From positions 124,001-188,000 of the forward strand of contig NISF01000003.1 of the NCBI GenBank assembly GCA_002270295.1: a stretch of 64,000 bases of DNA, given 5' to 3'. The notes under the pieces are model-generated. The model was given only the letters and a program-made list of their open reading frames with translations, did no database searches and had not been told where the DNA came from. Of this stretch, positions 58,704 to 64,000 are shown piece after piece. A program made the position numbers and the translations under genes. Numbering within the stretch: the first letter of the stretch is position 1; each line of letters begins with the position of its first letter. The DNA is from Enterobacter sp. 10-1 (GTDB lineage: Bacteria; Pseudomonadota; Gammaproteobacteria; Enterobacterales; Enterobacteriaceae).

Positions 58704-59351
58704 TTACGGCTGCGCGGCGTCCTCCTGCGCGGTCTCTCTTAGCCAGGCGCTGAACATATCCGCCATCGCATCAGAGAAGCGGCTAATTTCTTCAGCCGTG
58801 CGCGGGCTGGATGAGAAACCGCTGCCCACCGAGCTTAGCGTTGTCGTCAACAGCTCGCAGGCCAGCTGCCGCCTGGCCGCCGACGCGTCGGGAAGGACTT
58901 CCTCAATAAATTGACCATAGACGCTATCGGCCGTGGTTCGATTTTCTTTGGCCTCAGGCGCGTCGCGATAGAGCGGCGCCGCGTCGTTGAGCGCCTGACG
59001 CAGTCCCGCCTCTTCGCACTCCGACTGGATAAATACGTGCACCAGCGTGCGCAATCTGTCGAGCGGAGGACGATCGGCGTTACCGAGGATCTCGCTGAGC
59101 ATGGCCGTTGTCTGCTGCCATTCATCACTTTGCAAACGAAACAGAATTGCCGCTTTATTGGGAAAATATTGATATACCGACCCGACGCTAACTCCCGCCT
59201 TTTCCGCCACCCTTGCGGTGGTAAAGCGTACCGCTCCTTCTTTTTCTAAAACCTGAAGCGCCGCCTGAATAATCGCCGATACCAGCTCGGTTGAGCGGGC
59301 CTGTTTTGGCTTTTTTCTCAATGAAATCAAATTACTTTTAGCAGGCGACAT
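58704..59351 (-). CDS. TetR/AcrR-family regulator
   Basis: A 215-residue TetR regulator: KKPKQARSTELVSAIIQAAL, then helix-turn-helix TTARVAEKAGVSVGSVYQYFPNKAAIL (about 47-73), and an all-helical ligand domain. SD GGGAGAG precedes the ATG. It is divergent from the O-methyltransferase/MFS pair, with repeated operator-like sequences between them, so it probably represses both sides. The effector is unknown. Confidence 0.88.
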   Translation of the reverse strand: MSPAKSNLISLRKKPKQARSTELVSAIIQAALQVLEKEGAVRFTTARVAEKAGVSVGSVYQYFPNKAAILFRLQSDEWQQTTAMLSEILGNADRPPLDRLRTLVHVFIQSECEEAGLRQALNDAAPLYRDAPEAKENRTTADSVYGQFIEEVLPDASAARRQLACELLTTTLSSVGSGFSSSPRTAEEISRFSDAMADMFSAWLRETAQEDAAQP

Positions 59352-59372
59352 GGCGCTTCTCTCCCGAGCCGG

Positions 59373-59435
59373 AATGCGAATAGTTAATGCGAATAATTGA
59401 TCGTATTCTTTAAAAGATGACGAATCATTCGCATT
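59373..59435. promoter_or_regulatory. Repeated operator-like sequences between tetR and the O-methyltransferase gene
   Basis: AATGCGAATA occurs twice in tandem (59373 and 59386, 13-base period) and inverted as ATTCGCATT at 59427; the last overlaps the palindrome CGAAT-C-ATTCG (59421-59431). The spacing and symmetry suit TetR-family dimer sites controlling the divergent promoters. Confidence 0.62.
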
Positions 59436-59478
59436 TTATGCCGCTGGCGTAAACCACACAACTTTTGAAGGATTTATT

Positions 59479-60138
59479 ATGTCAACCACGCTGACATCCG
59501 CGCCGCTGGCCGCATTATTAGAAAGACTATTTAAGCAGGCAAACGGGGCCGCAAGCGCGGCGTTCTCCAGCATTCCTCGCGCCGAACGCGAACGGATGAT
59601 GACCAGCAAAACCGAATATCGTGAGCTTTATGGTCATCTGAAAGATCTCTGGCTCCCCGTCGCGGCGGAGACCGGGACATTGCTTTATATACTGGCCCGC
59701 AGCATTCGGGCGCAGCACGTTGTTGAGTTCGGGACCTCGTTTGGTATTTCAGCCCTGCATCTGGCAGCCGCGCTGAAAGATAACGGCGGTGGCCTGCTGA
59801 TAACCAGCGAGTTTGAGCCGAATAAAGTGGCCCGGGCCCGCGAGCACCTGAAAGAGGCCGGGCTGGATGCTCTGGTCGATGTTCGTGAAGGCGATGCGCT
59901 GCAAACCCTGGCGGTGAGTCTGCCGGAGACCATCGATATGGTGCTGCTGGATGGCGCAAAAGCGCTGTATCCGGAGATTTTGGCTCTCCTCGAAAGCCGC
60001 CTGCGTCCCGGCGCGTTTATCATCGCCGACAATGCCGACTACAGCGCCGAATATCTGGAGTATGTGCGTAATCCGCAAAACGGTTATTTGTCCGTGCCTT
60101 TCGCTGATGACGTCGAGCTCTCATTGCGGACGAGATGA
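59479..60138 (+). CDS. Class I SAM-dependent O-methyltransferase
   Basis: A 219-residue O-methyltransferase family 3 protein: SAM motif VVEFGTSFGISALHLAAAL (about 80-98), acidic loop ITSEFEPNK, and the metal-site pattern IDMVLLDGAKALYPEIL with a later IADNADYS. These enzymes methylate catechol-like or caffeoyl-like hydroxyls; the substrate is not known. First gene of a pair with an MFS transporter 66 bases downstream; divergent from tetR. Confidence 0.87.
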   Translation: MSTTLTSAPLAALLERLFKQANGAASAAFSSIPRAERERMMTSKTEYRELYGHLKDLWLPVAAETGTLLYILARSIRAQHVVEFGTSFGISALHLAAALKDNGGGLLITSEFEPNKVARAREHLKEAGLDALVDVREGDALQTLAVSLPETIDMVLLDGAKALYPEILALLESRLRPGAFIIADNADYSAEYLEYVRNPQNGYLSVPFADDVELSLRTR

Positions 60139-60204
60139 AAAAATAGCCCGCAGTACAGGCAAAGAGGCGGCTCCCCTTCAGCCCGGTATTTATCCCCGTA
60201 TTGA

Positions 60205-61440
60205 ATGAATTCACTTATGACTGAACAACAAAATCAAACTTCCGCGGCGTTTAATCACGCCGTACCGCAGGTCAGGTCCGTATTTCTGACCTTACTGCCG
60301 ATTGTGATATCGGTTTACATTGGCTTCCTGATTATTGGCATGCAGCTGCCGGTATTACCGCTGCATCTGCACGGCACCCTGGGGCAGAGCACGCTGGTGG
60401 TGGGGCTGGTCATCGGATCGCAGTTCGTAGCCGCTCTGCTTTCGCGCTCCTGGGCCGGTAACTTTGCCGATATACACGGCGCGAAACGCGCGATGGTTAT
60501 AGGCCTGCTGGTGACGGCCGGGTCAGGGATTCTGTATCTGCTCTCGCTGCTGTTTATTGCCAGTGCTGGCGTTAGCGTGTGGATTTTGCTGGCCGGGCGC
60601 ATTGTGCTGGCGTTGGGCGAAAGCCTGCTGGTTACCGGCGCAATGGGCTGGGGGATAGGGCTGGTGGGCCCGCGTAATGCCGGGAAAGTGATGTCCTGGA
60701 ACGGTATTGCGATGTACGGCGCCTACGCGTCAGGCGCTCCGCTTGGGGTCGCTTTTAACGCCTGGGGCGGCTTCTTCGGCCTGTCGCTTGCCGTGCTGCT
60801 GGTACCCTTTATTGCTTTGCTGGCTATTGCCAGAGTTCGGGGCGTTGCTCCGCTCGCTACGGAAAAAACCTCGTTCTATACCGTACTTAATGCCGTCTGG
60901 AAACCGGGGCTTGGCCTCGCGCTGTGCAGCGTTGGCTTCGGCGTTATCGAAGCGTTTATCGCGCTGCTGTTTACCGCCTATAGCTGGGGTAACGCCTCGC
61001 TGGCCTTTACTGCTTTCGGCCTGGCCTTTATTGCCGCGCGGATTGCCTTCGGTCATCTACCCGATAAGCTGGGCGGCGCGCGGGTTGCGCTGATCTGCGT
61101 GGTGATTGAGGCCCTGGGTCAGCTGCTTATCTGGCGGGCCGATACGCCCTCCCTGGCCTATCTTGGCGCGGCGCTCACCGGCTTTGGCTACTCGCTGGCT
61201 TTTCCCGGATTTGGCGTGGAAGCCGTGCGTCGCGCTCCTCCCCAAACCCGCAGCCTGGCAATGGGGGCGTACGTTGCTTTTCTCGATATCTCTTTAGGGA
61301 TCACCGCTCCGCTGGCCGGCGCCCTGGCGGGTCACTGGGGAATTAACGCCGTCTATCTGGCGAGCGCGGCGGCCGTTGCGCTCTCCGCCGCCGTCGCGCT
61401 GGCGCTGCTTAACGGAGGGGTAAAGCGTTCGCGGGTATAA
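60205..61440 (+). CDS. YfcJ/YhhS-like MFS transporter
   Basis: A 411-residue, 12-helix major facilitator of the YfcJ/YhhS (UPF0226) type: VISVYIGFLIIGMQLPVLPLH, the loop RSWAGNFADIHGAKRAM (motif A) and GYSLAFPGFGVEAVRR. Two starts are possible, ATG 60205 or 60217; neither has a clear SD. YhhS is linked to glyphosate and arabinose efflux phenotypes, so an export role is likely. It lies downstream of the O-methyltransferase. Confidence 0.85.
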   Translation: MNSLMTEQQNQTSAAFNHAVPQVRSVFLTLLPIVISVYIGFLIIGMQLPVLPLHLHGTLGQSTLVVGLVIGSQFVAALLSRSWAGNFADIHGAKRAMVIGLLVTAGSGILYLLSLLFIASAGVSVWILLAGRIVLALGESLLVTGAMGWGIGLVGPRNAGKVMSWNGIAMYGAYASGAPLGVAFNAWGGFFGLSLAVLLVPFIALLAIARVRGVAPLATEKTSFYTVLNAVWKPGLGLALCSVGFGVIEAFIALLFTAYSWGNASLAFTAFGLAFIAARIAFGHLPDKLGGARVALICVVIEALGQLLIWRADTPSLAYLGAALTGFGYSLAFPGFGVEAVRRAPPQTRSLAMGAYVAFLDISLGITAPLAGALAGHWGINAVYLASAAAVALSAAVALALLNGGVKRSRV

Positions 61441-61450
61441 CGAGCTGATT

Positions 61451-61621
61451 CTAAACCGATGACCATGATCTATTTTGCAGGACGACCCGATAGCCATCGT
61501 CATCGGCAAAGGTGCGCCCGTTAACATCCCAGTATGGATTAAATGAGCTCACGGGGGTAAAACCGGCCAGCTCCATTTTCGCGCACTCTCTCTGCCACTC
61601 TTGCCGATCGCTAGCCTGCAG
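61451..61621 (-). pseudogene. C-terminal remnant of a VOC (glyoxalase-fold) protein
   Basis: The minus-strand frame ends [20 protein letters not shown] followed by [20 protein letters not shown] and a short QNRSWSSV tail, typical of the last 50 residues of VOC-family proteins. The first half of the domain is absent: upstream in the same frame the sequence becomes xylA-like. So it is the 3' piece of a gene deleted and fused to xylA. Confidence 0.75.
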
Positions 61622-61827
61622 CCAAGGGCGTTCAAAAGAACCATTACCAAACCTATCTGCGCCATTCCAGCAGAAGTTGTGCCAATAACAGGCGGCAAAG
61701 CGTCGATGCTCTGCCAGCCGTTTGCCGGCACGATTTCATTCGGGTTACAATGGCGAAAAGCCCGCGGGTTTGTTGCCTTAGGGGCTGCAAAACGTACGCC
61801 GTCGAGCTGATCGAAATAAGTTTGCAC
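61622..61827 (-). pseudogene. xylA: Frameshifted 5' fragment of xylose isomerase (xylA)
   Basis: From GTG 61827 the translation reads [20 protein letters not shown], then [13 protein letters not shown]; after a one-base loss near 61727 the next frame reads [20 protein letters not shown] then [16 protein letters not shown]. coli XylA starts MQAYFDQLDRVRYEG and later has [19 protein letters not shown], so about 70 N-terminal residues of XylA are preserved out of about 440, split by a frameshift. The SD TGGAG before the GTG also matches E. coli. No functional enzyme is possible. Confidence 0.85.
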
Positions 61828-61887
61828 AATGAACTCCATCATTCAGGGCGCGGAAAGTCAATGACTGCGGCTATCCTCTATTTTCCA

Positions 61888-61956
61888 TCATCGATTGATC
61901 AATTACGTTATTTCATTCGCAGATTAAGAGATTGCTTAAATGTGAGCAATCTCGCA
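61888..61956. promoter_or_regulatory. xylA-type control region with CRP-like site
   Basis: GATCAATTACGTTATTTCA (61896 onward) and the following GAGATT...CTCGCAAAA closely follow the E. coli xylA upstream region as I remember it, where XylR binds near CAATTATGTTATTTCA. TGTGA-GCAATC-TCGCA at 61941-61956 fits the CRP consensus with one mismatch. It lies 61-130 bases upstream of the xylA remnant start and about 300 upstream of xynT, so it could serve the latter. Confidence 0.6.
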
Positions 61957-62250
61957 AAAAGTTGAGTTATGTATTCCCTTTGCTGACGGTCATGTTGAAT
62001 TCAGTTTTCGGGGGGCGCTGACCCGCGCTGAAATAAAATGCCGGTTTTGTAGAGTGCATACGTCCTGCCCGGACATTGAGGGGGATATAAAGTCCATACT
62101 TTTGTTGCGTGGACTAAGAAAACCTGCGTTTTAATGATCACAAAAGTAAAAAAACGTAACTAATTAATATAAAAACGCAATAGATTCTCCGCGGTTATCT
62201 GTGTCAAAAAGTGCTTCACATTTACAAAAACGATCGGAGACCTGATTAGA
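61957..62250. other. Leader region of the xyloside operon
   Basis: About 290 bases, AT-rich after 62110. It holds no gene. GATCACAAAAGTAAAAAAACG near 62135 resembles the xylF-side XylR half-site (CAACAAAAGTAAG) by memory, and a promoter should lie nearby. SD GGAG (62236) is 11 bases before the xynT ATG. Confidence 0.4.
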
Positions 62251-63705
62251 ATGCGTAAAGACATAATTCAAAATCGGCATGACGAATACCACAAATTAAC
62301 GCGGGGCGAGCGCATTGGTTATGGAATGGGGGATTTTGCGCAAAACCTCGTCTTTGGTACAATTGGCGGTTTTCTTGCTCTACACATGTTGACGGTAAAT
62401 ACCATTAGTACCGCAACGGCCGGGTTTATATTTCTTTTTGTCCGAATAGTTAACGTTTTTTGGGATCCAATGGTCGGAACCTACGTTGACAGAAGAAGTT
62501 CAAGTGCTGGCAAATATCGCCCCTGGCTTTTAAGAGCGGGTATTCCGCTCGTTATTCTTGCCGCATTGCTGTTTGCTCCTATCCCTGGCGTCCGGGGTTC
62601 CGTTCCTTTTGCCTTTATTATTTATTTGGCACTGGATTTAGTCTATTCAGTGGTGAATATTCCTTATGGTTCTCTTAACGCGTCATTGACACGCGATCCT
62701 GAGTCCATTGATAAACTGACCAGTACGCGAATGATGCTGGCAAACAGTGCGAACCTGCTTGTCTATACCCTGTTCCCGATGTTTGTACAAATTGCTTCAC
62801 CCAAAGATCGAAGCCTCAAGGATACCGGTTTTTTTGGCTTTGAACTCAATATGGGTAACTATACCGATCCGTCTGCGAATTACGCGTGGTTTGGCGTATA
62901 CTCAATTTATATGGTACTAGGCGCAGCGGCACTTTTCTTCTGTTATAAATTCACCAAAGAACGTGTTGTCGCGACGGCAGAACAAACGGCCAACGTAAAA
63001 ACGACCGATCTATTTCTTGAACTGAAAAATAACCGACCGCTTGTCATTTTGGGGCTGTTTTTCATGCTGGCCTTTACCTTCATGTTCTTCATGAACACGG
63101 TGAATGGCTTCTTCAATCAGTTTGTTGTTGGCCATTCAGAATGGATGGGGGCGGTTGGTCTTGTCGCCTCAATTCCGGGCATTGTCTTACCTGTTTTTTG
63201 GCCCAGACTCAAGAAAATTTTTGGCAAAAAAGGGTTCTTCCATCTTTTCCTTGCCATGTTTATTGTGGGTGAATTGTTGACTTACGTTTGGTCACGTGAA
63301 GGAATGCATGACGCCCTTTGGCTTGCTTACATCGCAACATTCATTAAACAATGGGGCTTAACCTCGGCTACGGGCTTTATGTGGGCGCTGGTTCCTGAAG
63401 TGATTGCCTATGGCGAATTGAAATCCGGCAAGCGAAATGCTGCGATTATTAATGCGATCATGGGCCTCTTCTTCAAGATTGGGTTTACTATTGGCGGCGC
63501 TATTCCACTGTGGCTACTGGCTGCGTATGGCTTTAGCGAAACGGGTGCTCAACAAAGTGCCAATGCGATCGATGGCATTATTATGACAGCGGTTTGGATC
63601 CCTATCTTTTTATCCGTTGTTTCGATGATCGTTATTCAATTCTATCCTATCTCAGATAAAAACGTCACAGAGATTAATCGTCAGCTTGACGAGGTACGGG
63701 TATAG
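62251..63705 (+). CDS. xynT: Xyloside/oligosaccharide:cation symporter (GPH family, XynT-like)
   Basis: A 484-residue 12-helix glycoside-pentoside-hexuronide transporter similar to XynT/XylP/YagG. Family motifs: LTRGERIGYGMGDFAQNLVF at the N-terminus, FVRIVNVFWDPMVGTYVDRR with the cation-site aspartates, KYRPWLLRAGIP and WALVPEVIAYGELKSGKRN. It imports xylobiose or related xylosides, handed to the beta-xylosidase that follows 60 bases downstream. Codon and base use are more AT-rich than the core genes, suggesting later acquisition. Confidence 0.85.
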   Translation: MRKDIIQNRHDEYHKLTRGERIGYGMGDFAQNLVFGTIGGFLALHMLTVNTISTATAGFIFLFVRIVNVFWDPMVGTYVDRRSSSAGKYRPWLLRAGIPLVILAALLFAPIPGVRGSVPFAFIIYLALDLVYSVVNIPYGSLNASLTRDPESIDKLTSTRMMLANSANLLVYTLFPMFVQIASPKDRSLKDTGFFGFELNMGNYTDPSANYAWFGVYSIYMVLGAAALFFCYKFTKERVVATAEQTANVKTTDLFLELKNNRPLVILGLFFMLAFTFMFFMNTVNGFFNQFVVGHSEWMGAVGLVASIPGIVLPVFWPRLKKIFGKKGFFHLFLAMFIVGELLTYVWSREGMHDALWLAYIATFIKQWGLTSATGFMWALVPEVIAYGELKSGKRNAAIINAIMGLFFKIGFTIGGAIPLWLLAAYGFSETGAQQSANAIDGIIMTAVWIPIFLSVVSMIVIQFYPISDKNVTEINRQLDEVRV

Positions 63706-63765
63706 TTAAAATTTGTATTAAATTGCGAAAATATAAATTAGAGAATTATATAAAGGAAGATTGAT

Positions 63766-64000
63766 ATGACTCTTATTCAAAACCCTGTATTACCTGGATT
63801 TAATGCGGACCCCAGTATTATCCGTGTAGATGACACCTACTATATCGCAAACTCTACATTTGAGTGGTTCCCTGGCGTGCGTTTACACGAGTCAAAGGAC
63901 CTGCAGCACTGGGATCTTCTCCCCAGCCCGTTGTCCACAACCGCGCTTTTAGATATGAAAGGCAATCCTTCATCAGGTGGAATTTGGGCTCCGGCTCTCT
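63766..64000 (+). CDS. xynB: GH43 beta-xylosidase, N-terminal 78 residues (cut by window edge)
   Basis: Begins [20 protein letters not shown] after SD AAGGAAG; ATG 63766. GH43 family hallmarks: the catalytic-base aspartate in NADPSI, then [31 protein letters not shown] and GGIWAPAL. It hydrolyses xylo-oligosaccharides to xylose inside the cell. The rest, about 460 residues, is beyond the window. It forms an operon with xynT. Confidence 0.9.
   Translation, partial: MTLIQNPVLPGFNADPSIIRVDDTYYIANSTFEWFPGVRLHESKDLQHWDLLPSPLSTTALLDMKGNPSSGGIWAPAL

Overview
The window is a chromosomal segment of an enterobacterium. It reads as the E. coli dapE-to-glk neighbourhood in reverse orientation, with nearly every core gene at E. 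coli-like length. Gene content (ipdC beside an aldo/keto reductase, the xyloside transport/xylosidase pair at the right end, no eut, mur, narQ or fry genes at their E. coli positions) and the high GC of most genes point to the Klebsiella/Raoultella group or a close relative. The genus is an inference; family-level placement is secure.

Layout. 1-9145: dapE (cut by the window edge), yffB, the 19-residue ypfM, acrD with a BaeR-type box, aegA, nudK and ypfG. 9135-18204: tktB, maeB, hemF-amiA, ypeA-yfeZ, yfeY and yfeX. 18414-25918: the cysPTWA sulfate/thiosulfate importer and cysM, then an NTF2-like gene coupled to ptsJ, and the divergent pdxK. 25985-30904: the ptsHI-crr phosphotransferase operon, cysK and cysZ. 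31135-36475: zipA, ligA-ypeB, and the yfeH/yfeR pair. 36540-40012: a tRNA-Lys-derived palindromic repeat, a tRNA-Val(x3)-Lys operon, gltX, yfeD/yfeC and two tRNA-Ala genes. 40221-55280: pdeA, nupC, mntH, ypeC, an aldo/keto reductase, ipdC, yfeO, glk, the ypdAB two-component system, alaC and the 23-residue ypdK. 55641-64000 is accessory: a cynX/cynR pair without cynT and cynS, an orphan cupin, a TetR regulator with a divergent O-methyltransferase and exporter, a wrecked xylA 5' end fused to a VOC-protein 3' end, and a xyloside transporter followed by a GH43 beta-xylosidase that runs off the window.

How the genes fit together. Sulfur uptake (cysPTWA, cysZ) and the two cysteine synthases (cysK, cysM) form one functional group. 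ptsHI-crr, glk, pdxK, tktB and maeB serve sugar uptake and central metabolism. The right end looks like a remodelled xylose/xyloside locus: the xylA coding region is destroyed, but its promoter-proximal DNA, including a CRP-like site, is still recognisable between the remnant and the xyloside operon.

Most of the window is ordinary core genome. I see no CRISPR array, prophage, insertion sequence or obvious new defence system. The most unusual structures are the tRNA-Lys 3'-end duplication carrying a hairpin array (36540-36663), the xylA/VOC fusion pseudogene (61451-61827), and a hairpin that appears to cover the nudK ribosome binding site (7388-7432).
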